Source: Abiotrophia defectiva_A | GTDB taxonomy: Bacteria > Bacillota > Bacilli > Lactobacillales > Aerococcaceae | DNA: 64,000 nt | Direction: 5' to 3' | NCBI GenBank assembly: GCA_963546405.1 | Contig: CAUUNL010000001.1 | Coordinates: 1-64,000, forward strand | Shown here: positions 34,738-42,406 of the stretch, piece by piece | Position numbering within the stretch: position 1 is the first letter of the stretch | How the letters are laid out: the number at the start of each line of letters is the position of its first letter | The notes under the pieces: model-generated | Told to the model about the DNA's origin: nothing | The model's database searches: none | The model's input: the letters and a program-made list of their open reading frames with translations, nothing else | Translations under genes and position numbers: made by a program

Positions 34738-34766
34738 AGAGTCAGCCTTAGGGCTGGTTCTTTTTT
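34738..34766 (+). terminator. Terminator of P2
   Basis: A CAGCC/GGCTG core stem extended by wobble pairs, with a TTAG loop, is followed by six T. Confidence 0.8.
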
Positions 34767-34778
34767 GCCTGTAATGGC

Positions 34779-34807
34779 TTCACACTGACTTCTAAAAAGG
34801 GTATAAT
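34779..34807 (+). promoter_or_regulatory. Promoter of P3
   Basis: TTCACA (34779-34784), a 17-base spacer and consensus TATAAT (34802-34807). Confidence 0.7.
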
Positions 34808-34837
34808 GAATTTATCATTTAAGAAAGAAGGTAAGTT

Positions 34838-35848
34838 ATGAAACGCAATAATCTACGTAATGTTTGGCCTTATTTAATTTTTGCCATGATTTGCGCTGCC
34901 CTTGGTGGCTTCCTCTTCTATAAGAGTCAGAATTCAAGTGCTGACCAGTTTGTAGAACAAGGCTTGGTCTATCCTAAGACCGAAGCTCTGACGGGGCATA
35001 CAGCAGTAACCATTAAGGAAATTATTCCTGTTTTGGAGATTACCATCACAAAAACAAAAAATGGGGTAGTAGTGTCTGAAAACAAAAATACAGGATTGGT
35101 TGCTTACTTGGTCTCTGACGGCGAGCGGGCTTTTCCAGTAGTCTTACATGATGATTCCAAAGTAGTTAAAATCCTAGAGGAACGGATTAAGGCTGGTCAA
35201 CTGGAATCTAATCCCCTAAACGTTGTGGCTTATGCCTCAAAAAGTAAGGATGACCTGCAAATTGCAGAAAAAGTTATCCAACGTGCTGATGTTGATGCTT
35301 CTGTCAAATCAGGCTATGATGATTCTGCGCTCCTAGATGTGGCAGAAGCTGAGAGCCGTCTCAACATCATGCTTTTCGTAAGCTTTGCCTTAGGCGCAGC
35401 GGTTCTATTATTGCTACTTACCGCTCTCTGGAAATACTGGAAAAATACTAAGTTCTACAGTACCTTGTATGATCACTTCCCAGAATTAGCTCAAGACTTG
35501 GATAAATTAGTGACCGACAGCGACTTCCATAGCCCTGAGTTAGGTCTCTATGTCTACAAGAATCACCTGGTAGTGATTGGGGGTAATGATCGTATCATCG
35601 ACTTGACTCAAATCATCTATACTTATGCAGTCCGTCAAACCAATAATTCAGTGGTTACCTTCCAAGTTCACTTACATAATAACCAATTCCGCCGTCTTGT
35701 GGTCAAACCGCGTCGCTATCAAAGAGATTTCACGCAATCTATGTTAGATCGTCTCATGCTCTACTTGCAAGAGGCTTATCCATCTATGTTGGTAGGCGTT
35801 CAACATGCGACCGATTATAAAGAATTAAAACGTCAAGCACGTGGCTAA
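34838..35848 (+). CDS. Two-TM membrane protein, paralogue family member P3
   Basis: A 336-residue member. TM1 spans about residues 9-28. The outer domain is longer than in P2, because a Lys/Asn-rich hairpin (ITKTKNGVVVSENKN) is inserted before the shared TGLVAYLVSDG strand. DDSKVVKIL and AGQLESNPLNVVA match the DD and GxLxxxP anchors. TM2 lies at about 180-200. The inner domain has FYSTLYDHFPELAQDLD, LGLYVYKNHLVVIGG and the YPSMLVGVQHATDYKELK end. Confidence 0.78.
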   Translation: MKRNNLRNVWPYLIFAMICAALGGFLFYKSQNSSADQFVEQGLVYPKTEALTGHTAVTIKEIIPVLEITITKTKNGVVVSENKNTGLVAYLVSDGERAFPVVLHDDSKVVKILEERIKAGQLESNPLNVVAYASKSKDDLQIAEKVIQRADVDASVKSGYDDSALLDVAEAESRLNIMLFVSFALGAAVLLLLLTALWKYWKNTKFYSTLYDHFPELAQDLDKLVTDSDFHSPELGLYVYKNHLVVIGGNDRIIDLTQIIYTYAVRQTNNSVVTFQVHLHNNQFRRLVVKPRRYQRDFTQSMLDRLMLYLQEAYPSMLVGVQHATDYKELKRQARG

Positions 35849-35865
35849 GCCATAAGTGACTAAGC

Positions 35866-35893
35866 AAAGGACTGGGGTAACCTGGTCCTTTTT
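35866..35893 (+). terminator. Terminator of P3
   Basis: An AAGGAC/GTCCTT stem with wobble extension and a GTAA loop is followed by five T. Confidence 0.75.
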
Positions 35894-35921
35894 GATAGTG
35901 GTGATAAGACAGACACTCTTG

Positions 35922-35927
35922 TATAAT
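35922..35927 (+). promoter_or_regulatory. -10 box of the P4 promoter
   Basis: Consensus TATAAT lies 31 bases before the P4 start. No good -35 hexamer sits at a 16-18-base spacing (TTGATA at 35892 is 24 bases away), so an activator may be needed. Confidence 0.45.
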
Positions 35928-35957
35928 AGACATAGTAGCTATGGAAGGAGGCAAACT

Positions 35958-36935
35958 ATGAAAAGATATAAATTAATGAAGCTCCTACCTTATTTAATCG
36001 TGGTGGCTATCTGCCTCTTAATTGGGGGTGGCCTTGCCTTTATTAGCCAAGTGACGAGCGCGGATAGTCTCCGTGCCCAAGGTTTGGTCTATCCGAAGGT
36101 CTCTAGAGTCAGCCGTCTGACTGCTGTCCCAGTAACCAGAATCACTTATGTCTCCGCCGTTAGCAATATGGTAAAGGAGCGAGGTAAGATTGTCTATCGC
36201 GATGATAAGACCGGAATGAGTCTTTTCCTAGTTAGTGATGGGGGATTGGATATTCCGATTCTATTCCGAGATGACTCTTCACTTCTTCCTATGCTCACAG
36301 AAAAAAGCGATCAGGGGCAACTCGCGAATGAACCCTATTATGTCATGGCCATGGTGGATGACAGTGACAAGAGCAAAGAATTTCTACAATCAATCGAAAG
36401 CTATGTCACCAATAAGACGGGGCAGCGTGTCTTTATAAGTGGGACCTTGCTTAATCAAGACAAGGCGGAAACCTACATTCAATCCATGAAGTTAGGGAGC
36501 TATCTCTTCTTTGCTTTAGCGCTGGCGGTATTGGGCTTCACAGCCTATCGCTATAGTGCCATGCGAAGTTTCTGGAGCCAAGTTTACCAAGCCTTGCCAG
36601 AGCTAGCAGAGGACCAAGATTTGCTAGTGAGTCAGAGCCAGTTCAAGTCTAAGCAACTGGGACTCTATCTCTACCGGGACTATCTTATTGTATTAGGCGC
36701 CAAAGAACGCTTGATTGACCTTAGCACGGTATTGGGTTTAAATCTGAACAATGAAAGCAACAATGGCAGCTTGAAGAGCCGGCTAATCCTCTATTATGAC
36801 CGAGATCAGTTTGAAACAGTTAAACTTCGCCCCTATCCAGAGAAGGAGGCGCGTGCCTTCCTAGAAGGTCTGATGGCCCATCTTGAAAAACACCATCCGC
36901 ATATCCTGCTAGCTGATGAGCGTTTAGCTATCTAG
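35958..36935 (+). CDS. Two-TM membrane protein, paralogue family member P4
   Basis: A 325-residue member. The open frame extends 102 bases further upstream, through the P3 terminator, but GGAGG before ATG 35958 and the family alignment fix the start. It shares the inserted hairpin of P3 (VKERGKIVYRDDKTG) and the VSDGG, RDDSS and GQLANEPYYVM anchors. The inner domain has FWSQVYQALPELAEDQD and LGLYLYRDYLIVLGA. The C-terminus is shorter (HPHILLADERLAI), replacing the VGxxHxxxYxxLK tail. No terminator separates it from P5. Confidence 0.77.
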   Translation: MKRYKLMKLLPYLIVVAICLLIGGGLAFISQVTSADSLRAQGLVYPKVSRVSRLTAVPVTRITYVSAVSNMVKERGKIVYRDDKTGMSLFLVSDGGLDIPILFRDDSSLLPMLTEKSDQGQLANEPYYVMAMVDDSDKSKEFLQSIESYVTNKTGQRVFISGTLLNQDKAETYIQSMKLGSYLFFALALAVLGFTAYRYSAMRSFWSQVYQALPELAEDQDLLVSQSQFKSKQLGLYLYRDYLIVLGAKERLIDLSTVLGLNLNNESNNGSLKSRLILYYDRDQFETVKLRPYPEKEARAFLEGLMAHLEKHHPHILLADERLAI

Positions 36936-36943
36936 GAGTTGGC

Positions 36944-36972
36944 TAGACAAGGAAAAGGCAGTTGGTTATAAT
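36944..36972 (+). promoter_or_regulatory. Promoter of P5
   Basis: TAGACA (36944-36949), a 17-base spacer and consensus TATAAT (36967-36972). Confidence 0.7.
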
Positions 36973-37007
36973 AAAGTAACGAATAATAACTAGAAAGAAG
37001 GAATTCT

Positions 37008-37994
37008 ATGAAACCCAACTTTAAGCGTGGCGTGATTAGTCTTGTGATTTATGGTTTGTTGCTTTTAAGTGCAGCCGGCTTCTTCCAATATATAGCGACC
37101 CAATCAACACCGGAGAAGTTAGCTAGCCAAGGCTATGTCTATCCTAAGACTAGCGATACCAAGACCAGTAGCAAGACCACCTTCGCAGTAAAAGCTATTT
37201 ACAGAATTAAAGATACTAAGTACGGAAAACAACCCTTTGTCATGGCCGATGATAAGAGCCTTCTGGCGACTGAGGCAAAGCCAGATTTAGCCATTATTAA
37301 AAAGCTAGAAGAAGCGCAAGAAAAGGGCACCTTAGCAACCAATCCGATTACGATTATGGGGGAAGTCGAGGAGCTCAGTAGCGTTTCCTTCCAAAACACT
37401 AAACACTCTCTAGAAAAGCAAGAGCCTGGAGTGACAGACAATAAGGAATTTGAGATTAAGAAACTCAACCTAACCAGTGTTGCTAATGTTGAAAGCACTG
37501 GTACTACCATGACTGCTCTGACTGCACTAGCAGGTGTGGCTTTCTTGGCCTATGCAGTCTTCCGTTATGCAAGCAATAAACGCTTCTACGACCAACTCTT
37601 AGTAACCTTCCCTGAGCTAGGTCAAGATGATCAAGCCTTACGTAAGGGCGCAACCTACTACGAGAAGGATTTGGGTGTCTATGTCTATAAGGATCAGATG
37701 ATTGTCATGGGGCGTAAAAATTCAATTGTGGACTTGTGTGACATTATCTATAGCTATGTCTATAAGGAAACCAGACGCTTTAACCTCTACAAGACCGTCA
37801 AGTTTGTGGTTTATCTCCATACCAAAGACTTCAAACGCTTAGCTGTCTTCCCAGCCAAACACACAGTTAAAGATACTGAAGCCAAGTTAAATCGACTGAT
37901 GGAATATCTAGATGCCAGCTACCCTCAAATGTTAGTCGGATTTGACCATAAGGACGAATATATGGCCCTCAAACAAGCAGCGGGCCGTCGCTAA
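37008..37994 (+). CDS. Two-TM membrane protein, paralogue family member P5
   Basis: A 328-residue member and last of the array. TM1 is at about 9-28. The outer domain carries the KTxF.VKAIYRIKDT strand, DDKSLLATEAKPD and GTLATNPITIMGE anchors. TM2 is at about 168-186. The inner domain shows FYDQLLVTFPELGQDDQ, LGVYVYKDQMIVMG, NSIVDLCDIIYSYVY, and closes with YPQMLVGFDHKDEYMALK. Its terminator hairpin also contains the -10 of the rimM transcript. Confidence 0.78.
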   Translation: MKPNFKRGVISLVIYGLLLLSAAGFFQYIATQSTPEKLASQGYVYPKTSDTKTSSKTTFAVKAIYRIKDTKYGKQPFVMADDKSLLATEAKPDLAIIKKLEEAQEKGTLATNPITIMGEVEELSSVSFQNTKHSLEKQEPGVTDNKEFEIKKLNLTSVANVESTGTTMTALTALAGVAFLAYAVFRYASNKRFYDQLLVTFPELGQDDQALRKGATYYEKDLGVYVYKDQMIVMGRKNSIVDLCDIIYSYVYKETRRFNLYKTVKFVVYLHTKDFKRLAVFPAKHTVKDTEAKLNRLMEYLDASYPQMLVGFDHKDEYMALKQAAGRR

Positions 37995-38003
37995 GACAAC
38001 TAG

Positions 38004-38052
38004 AATCAGGCTCCCTTTCATGGTATACTGAGAGGGTAGGCCTGATTTTTAT
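38004..38052 (+). terminator. Long hairpin terminator of P5 overlapping the rimM promoter
   Basis: An eight-base outer stem (38004-38011 with 38040-38047) and an inner CCCT.TCA/TGA.AGGG stem are followed by a T run. A TATACT -10-like box (38024-38029) is in the loop region, so rimM transcription may start inside the hairpin. Confidence 0.6.
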
Positions 38053-38074
38053 TAGGCATAAAAGGAGGACAAGT

Positions 38075-38608
38075 ATGACTTATTATCGTGTAGCTCGTAT
38101 TGTGAATACCTTCGGGATTCGGGGGCAACTCAAATTAATTGCCGATACTGACTTTCCGGAGGAGCGCTTTGCAAGTGGCAAAACCCTCTACATTTTGAAG
38201 GATTTGAACTCTCAACCGCTAGCCAGTGTTCAAGTTGCTAAGGCCGCTATCCATAAGGGGACTTGGCTCATTAGTTTTGTTGGTTACGACAATATTAATC
38301 AGGTCGAAGGCTTCAAAGGCTGCTGGCTAGCCATTGACGAGAGTGAGCAGGATGAGTTAGAAGAAGATAGCTACTACCATCATCAACTCCTGGGCTTGGA
38401 GGTTGTCACCCTAGAAGGCAAGACCCTTGGCAAGATTAAGGAAATCCTACAGTTAGGTTCCAATGATGTCTTTGTCGTGCAACGTAATATTCCCAAGGCC
38501 AAGGACGCCTTAATTCCTTTTATTGGCGATGTAGTCAAAGCCGTTGACCTAGAAGCTGGACAGGTTAAGGTTGAACTAATGGAAGGGCTGATTGACGATG
38601 AAGCTTGA
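38075..38608 (+). CDS. rimM: Ribosome maturation factor RimM
   Basis: A 177-residue 30S-assembly factor. The N-terminal RimM domain (VARIVNTFGIRGQLKL) is followed by a PRC-barrel (SYYHHQLLGLEVVTLEGKTLG) and the IPFIGDVVKAVDLEAG end. It normally works with S16/S19 maturation and sits next to trmD. Its end overlaps trmD by 11 bases. Confidence 0.95.
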   Translation: MTYYRVARIVNTFGIRGQLKLIADTDFPEERFASGKTLYILKDLNSQPLASVQVAKAAIHKGTWLISFVGYDNINQVEGFKGCWLAIDESEQDELEEDSYYHHQLLGLEVVTLEGKTLGKIKEILQLGSNDVFVVQRNIPKAKDALIPFIGDVVKAVDLEAGQVKVELMEGLIDDEA

Positions 38609-39329
38609 TGTCTTGACCCTCTTTCCTGAGATGTTTGAGCCCATGCATCATTCCTTGATGGGGCAAGCCCAAGCCAAGGGATTGATTGACTTCCAGACCC
38701 ATAACTTCCGGGACTTTGCGGTCAATAAACATGGCCATGTAGATGATTATCCCTTTGGTGGTGGGGCAGGTATGTTGTTGCGGGTGGATCCCATTGTTCA
38801 TATGTTAGAACATATCGCGCCCAAGGAAAATGCCCGCATTATCCTGATGGATCCAACCGGGGTGCCATTTAGTCAGAGTTTGGCCCAGGAATGGTCTCAG
38901 GCGGAGCAGTTGGTCTTTATTTGTGGTCACTACGAGGGCTTTGACGAGCGGGTGCGGTCTTTCGTAACCGATGAAGTTTCACTGGGGGATTATGTCTTAA
39001 CCAATGGGGAACTGCCGGCTATGATTATGATTGATGCTACTGTGCGCTTGATTCCTGAAGTCTTAGGTAATGCGGAGTCTATTGTGGGTGAGTCCCACCA
39101 ACGGTCACTCTTAGAGCATCCTCAGTATACCCGCCCACGAGACTTCCGTGGCATGGAGGTGCCAGAGGTACTCTTCAGTGGCCATCATGATAAGATTCGT
39201 CAGTGGCAGGGCAAAGAAGCTATCCGCCGGACTTTGGAACGCCGTCCGGACTTACTTGAACAGGCCGATTTGTCCAAAGAAGAGCGCAAGTGGCTAGCTG
39301 AAATTCAGGCCGAAAAAAATGTCAATTAG
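38598..39329 (+). CDS. trmD: tRNA (guanine-N1)-methyltransferase TrmD
   Basis: Makes m1G37 in tRNA to prevent frameshifting. The 243-residue SPOUT enzyme shows VLTLFPEMF at the start, KHGHVDDYPFGGGAGM, FICGHYEGFDERV (SAM knot) and SLGDYVLTNGELPAM. ATG 38598 is used, ten bases after GGAAGGG; the in-frame TTG at 38592 would not fit. Confidence 0.95.
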   Translation: MKLDVLTLFPEMFEPMHHSLMGQAQAKGLIDFQTHNFRDFAVNKHGHVDDYPFGGGAGMLLRVDPIVHMLEHIAPKENARIILMDPTGVPFSQSLAQEWSQAEQLVFICGHYEGFDERVRSFVTDEVSLGDYVLTNGELPAMIMIDATVRLIPEVLGNAESIVGESHQRSLLEHPQYTRPRDFRGMEVPEVLFSGHHDKIRQWQGKEAIRRTLERRPDLLEQADLSKEERKWLAEIQAEKNVN

Positions 39330-39331
39330 GC

Positions 39332-39359
39332 TTTACAAATAGGCAGAGTTTGGTATAAT
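39332..39359 (+). promoter_or_regulatory. Promoter of rplS
   Basis: TTTACA (39332-39337), a 16-base spacer and consensus TATAAT (39354-39359). rplS can thus be transcribed apart from rimM-trmD. Confidence 0.7.
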
Positions 39360-39365
39360 ACTAGA

Positions 39366-39446
39366 AGTGGTGAAAAACCGCAGATATCACAATATTCCGC
39401 TGGCTACGCCCTAGGGCTAGTTATGAGTGTTAGTCGAGAGGAGAAA
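39366..39446 (+). promoter_or_regulatory. rplS leader RNA, possible L19 autoregulatory element
   Basis: Between the promoter and the ribosome site the leader contains a small GGT-GAAA-AACC hairpin and the palindrome GCCCTAGGGC (39410-39419) with weak flanking pairing. Firmicutes often have an L19-binding leader here. I cannot confirm the consensus by eye. Confidence 0.35.
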
Positions 39447-39451
39447 AAAAC

Positions 39452-39799
39452 ATGAGTAAAGTGATTGAAAAAATTACCTCAGCTCAATTACGTAGCGATA
39501 TTCCTGAGTTCCGCCCTGGTGACACTGTACGTGTACACGCTAAGGTTGTCGAAGGTTCACGCGAACGTATCCAAATCTTCGAAGGGTTAGTAATCAAGCG
39601 TCGCGGTGCTGGCATCAGCGAAACTTACACAGTTCGTAAAATTTCGAACGGTGTAGGGGTTGAACGTACTTTCCCAGTACACACTCCACGTGTTGCTAAA
39701 ATCGAAGTTGTTCGTAAAGGTCGCGTACGTCGTGCTAAGCTCTACTACATCCGTGCCTTGTCTGGTAAGGCTGCACGTATCAAAGAGCGTGGTCGTTAA
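39452..39799 (+). CDS. rplS: 50S ribosomal protein L19
   Basis: A 115-residue large-subunit protein at the subunit interface. Diagnostic blocks are FRPGDTVRVHAKVVEG, FEGLVIKRRGAGISETYTVR, and VGVERTFPVHTPRV, ending in a basic tail. It starts behind GAGAGGAG. Confidence 0.97.
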   Translation: MSKVIEKITSAQLRSDIPEFRPGDTVRVHAKVVEGSRERIQIFEGLVIKRRGAGISETYTVRKISNGVGVERTFPVHTPRVAKIEVVRKGRVRRAKLYYIRALSGKAARIKERGR

Positions 39800-39815
39800 C
39801 ATACCGAAATATAAA

Positions 39816-39858
39816 GAGAACTACCAGTCGTCTGATAGACGCTTGGTGGTTCTTTTTT
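39816..39858 (+). terminator. Terminator after rplS
   Basis: A ten-base outer stem with one wobble and an inner CGTCT/AGACG stem are followed by six T. End of the housekeeping backbone. Confidence 0.88.
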
Positions 39859-40391
39859 GTTTGTAGCGAATAGTTTGTGAATCTATAATGTGTCACTATT
39901 ATTTTAGAAGGGTGATTATACGCACATTATCAGTGTTACCAATATGTCATCAAAATATTTGTGGTTCTTTCGTTTTGCCGATTTTAAAAGTTCTTGTGAA
40001 TACTAAATATAGTTGGCAAAAATATTGGGAGAATTTGTCTTAATTTAAAGGTCATGCATCGCTTGAATAGAGGGCATAGCATCTTGTAAGGAATAGTTTT
40101 TATCTAGAATTCTTAGATGTTTAGAAGAGTTAGATGCCATAAGTTCATTCATTAAATTATTGTCTTTTATTAGTGCGCCTTTATTTTAGCTAAATAGACA
40201 AGTATTGGGAAACTTTGTCTATTTATACTTGACTAAAGTTTTTGTCAAAATAAACAAAATAAGAATTTCGTTAATTTTTAAGAAAAAAGAGACCAGATCT
40301 AAAATTGTGAGGAATGGACCAAAAATATAGGGGGTTATGTTACGAAATGATTACGATTTAGTAACAGCATTCTAGCAAAACGAGATAACCT
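39859..40391 (+). promoter_or_regulatory. AT-rich gap upstream of the pel operon with repeat sites
   Basis: No gene is seen on either strand. A perfect 11-base inverted repeat (40191-40201 with 40215-40225, spacer 13) contains TATTGGGAAACTTTGTCT. A near copy of this element (16 of 18 bases) lies at 40023-40040, 180 bases upstream. These look like regulator binding sites for the operon. The remainder is AT-rich and featureless to me. Confidence 0.5.
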
Positions 40392-40419
40392 TTGACGTGA
40401 ATTTGTATAGTGTTATAAT
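40392..40419 (+). promoter_or_regulatory. Promoter of the pel operon
   Basis: TTGACG (40392-40397), a 16-base spacer and consensus TATAAT (40414-40419). The resulting 5' leader is about 190 bases; I found no known riboswitch consensus in it. Confidence 0.75.
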
Positions 40420-40616
40420 AGTGCCAATCTTAGGGGAGTAGCGGCAAAGAGGGTTATATAAAGTAAATTGGAGATTTTATTTTGAATTTCTTAGGTAACT
40501 TCGGAAATTTCATTTCTATTTCTATCTTTAATTATTAGACATTTTCTACAGTATTAAAAATGAAGACTACCTACTTCTTCTAGGCAAGAAATACATTAGG
40601 GGGGTAAACAGTAACT

Positions 40617-42389
40617 ATGAATATACTTGTAACGGGGAATACAAGTTACCTGACACGAGAATTTATCCAGGAAGCTTTTCCAGAAGGTCGTGTGATTATT
40701 CTGGGGGACTGTGACTTAAAAACATCTTATCGGCAAGGAGTGACGGTCTTATCCATGGAGCAAAGGGACTGGGCTTTGGAAGAGGTTTGTGAGATGTATG
40801 AGATTAACCAGGTGGTTTTTTTCTCAAATTTCCTTACGCTTCGTTCGAAGGAAGTTGGGGAAGGGGAGGCTCTTCAGCAACTCCTTACTGCTTGTCAGAC
40901 CTATCGTATCAGCCGCTTTTGTTATTTGGCTGGACCGCAATCGAATTTTCAAAATCAAGAGCTGGAGACACAACTGGCCCAAAGCTATGAGCAACTTTGC
41001 CTCTATGAAGGTCAAGAGCATGGTCTGTCAATTAAGGTAATTCGCTTACCCTATCTTTATTCAAATCAAACTTTACCACCTTACATCAATCAGATATTTA
41101 GTCAATGGGCGAGCGGTGATGCTGCACGGTTCAAGGAAAATCGGGACAGCGACTTTTTCTTCCTACAAATGGATGATCTAGCTCATCTACTGTATAAGGT
41201 ATTGGATGATTGGACCGATGAATCAGAGCTCTTGCTTGTACCTAATAGCTTCAAACTAACTTATCAGGATTTGGCTCATGCCATGCTCCAATTTAAACCA
41301 GATGTTTCCATTAGTTTTACAAAGGGACAGCTTCAAAAAGTTGGACAAACTACGTCGATGACTACTTCGCTTCGAACACGTTATGGGTGGTTTCCTCAAT
41401 TCAATCCCTTAGAGGATTGGCAAACTATCTTAAAAGAGGGTTATCTTGGCCAAGGGAAGTCCTCCTTGTTTGGGTGGTGGCAGGACTTGAAACAATGGAT
41501 GGGACTACATCCAACCCTGGTAAGGATTGTAGAAGTATTTCTTCTCTTCCTTCTATCAGAAATCTTCTCTCTGATTCTGAGAAATCAACAACAATTCCGC
41601 ACAGTTGATGTGCGAATTCTCTACATCGTCGTGATGGCTATGACTGGTGGGATAGGGTTTGGGCTTTTATCGGCTAGTTTGTCGATTTTAGCTCTGCTAT
41701 ATATCTATGTAACTTCCGGGAATAACTGGATTACACTCTTCTATGACCCGCTGAACTGGGTTCCTTTTGTGGTCTACCTAGTAACAGGCGCTATGGTTGG
41801 TCGTTTGAGGGCTGAGGCCTTGCATGACAAAGCTGTTTTGTCGCGAGAGAACCAACTTTTACGCGATAAGAGCCATTTAATTCGCCAACTTTATCGTGAT
41901 ATGCTACTTGATAAGTCTATGCTAAAAAAACAAATCATGGGTTGTCGTGATTCCTATGGCCGTATATATAACTGGGTTAAGCGTTTGAATCAACCGACTC
42001 CTGAGCGAGTTCTTAAGGTAGCCCAAGAGCTCTTAGTTGAGTTAGTAGACCCAATGGCTCTAGTCTTCTATCAGGTATCAGGAAGCAACCAACTAGCTCC
42101 TGTTCCTAATCTTAGCAAAGCATTGGCAAGTCCTCTGTTAGAGGGACCTTTAGGGCCATTAGCTGAGCCTTTGATGGCAGGTGAACTTTGGTTGAACCGG
42201 CAACTTGATCCAAGCTTGCCGCATTATGTGTCAGGATTACGATATCAGGATCAATTAGTCATTGTTGTCGGTTTGTTAGAGCGTCAACTAGACCCCATGG
42301 ATGTGGCGCACTATAATCAACTTCGAGTTATTTTTGGTTTAATTGAAATGTCACTCCAGCATGCATTGGAAATCACTAATAACCAATAA
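40617..42389 (+). CDS. pelD: PelD-like regulator with N-terminal epimerase-like domain
   Basis: A 590-residue inner-membrane protein that should act as the regulatory/scaffold subunit of Pel synthesis. Residues 1-260 resemble an NAD-dependent sugar epimerase (ILVTGNTSYL; YEQLC 124-128; IKVIRLPYLYSN). The Rossmann glycine pattern is incomplete and the catalytic YxxxK reads Y124-E-Q-L-C128. Four membrane helices follow (about 301-397), then a coiled coil (405-440) and a GAF-like domain (about 460-585). The C-terminal GGDEF and RxxD c-di-GMP site of Pseudomonas PelD are missing. The name rests on architecture and on pelE, pelA, pelF and pelG downstream. Confidence 0.75.
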   Translation: MNILVTGNTSYLTREFIQEAFPEGRVIILGDCDLKTSYRQGVTVLSMEQRDWALEEVCEMYEINQVVFFSNFLTLRSKEVGEGEALQQLLTACQTYRISRFCYLAGPQSNFQNQELETQLAQSYEQLCLYEGQEHGLSIKVIRLPYLYSNQTLPPYINQIFSQWASGDAARFKENRDSDFFFLQMDDLAHLLYKVLDDWTDESELLLVPNSFKLTYQDLAHAMLQFKPDVSISFTKGQLQKVGQTTSMTTSLRTRYGWFPQFNPLEDWQTILKEGYLGQGKSSLFGWWQDLKQWMGLHPTLVRIVEVFLLFLLSEIFSLILRNQQQFRTVDVRILYIVVMAMTGGIGFGLLSASLSILALLYIYVTSGNNWITLFYDPLNWVPFVVYLVTGAMVGRLRAEALHDKAVLSRENQLLRDKSHLIRQLYRDMLLDKSMLKKQIMGCRDSYGRIYNWVKRLNQPTPERVLKVAQELLVELVDPMALVFYQVSGSNQLAPVPNLSKALASPLLEGPLGPLAEPLMAGELWLNRQLDPSLPHYVSGLRYQDQLVIVVGLLERQLDPMDVAHYNQLRVIFGLIEMSLQHALEITNNQ

Positions 42390-42406
42390 AATAAGGGGGA
42401 TAAGTT

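Noticed and set aside
35856..35957. N-terminal extension of P4
   Set aside because: The extra frame runs through the P3 terminator and the P4 -10 box; the ribosome site and family alignment place the start at 35958.
40420..40616. c-di-GMP riboswitch in the pel leader
   Set aside because: The leader has GGG and GGCAAAG-like pieces but not the ordered conserved blocks of a GEMM riboswitch, and PelD here lacks a c-di-GMP site.
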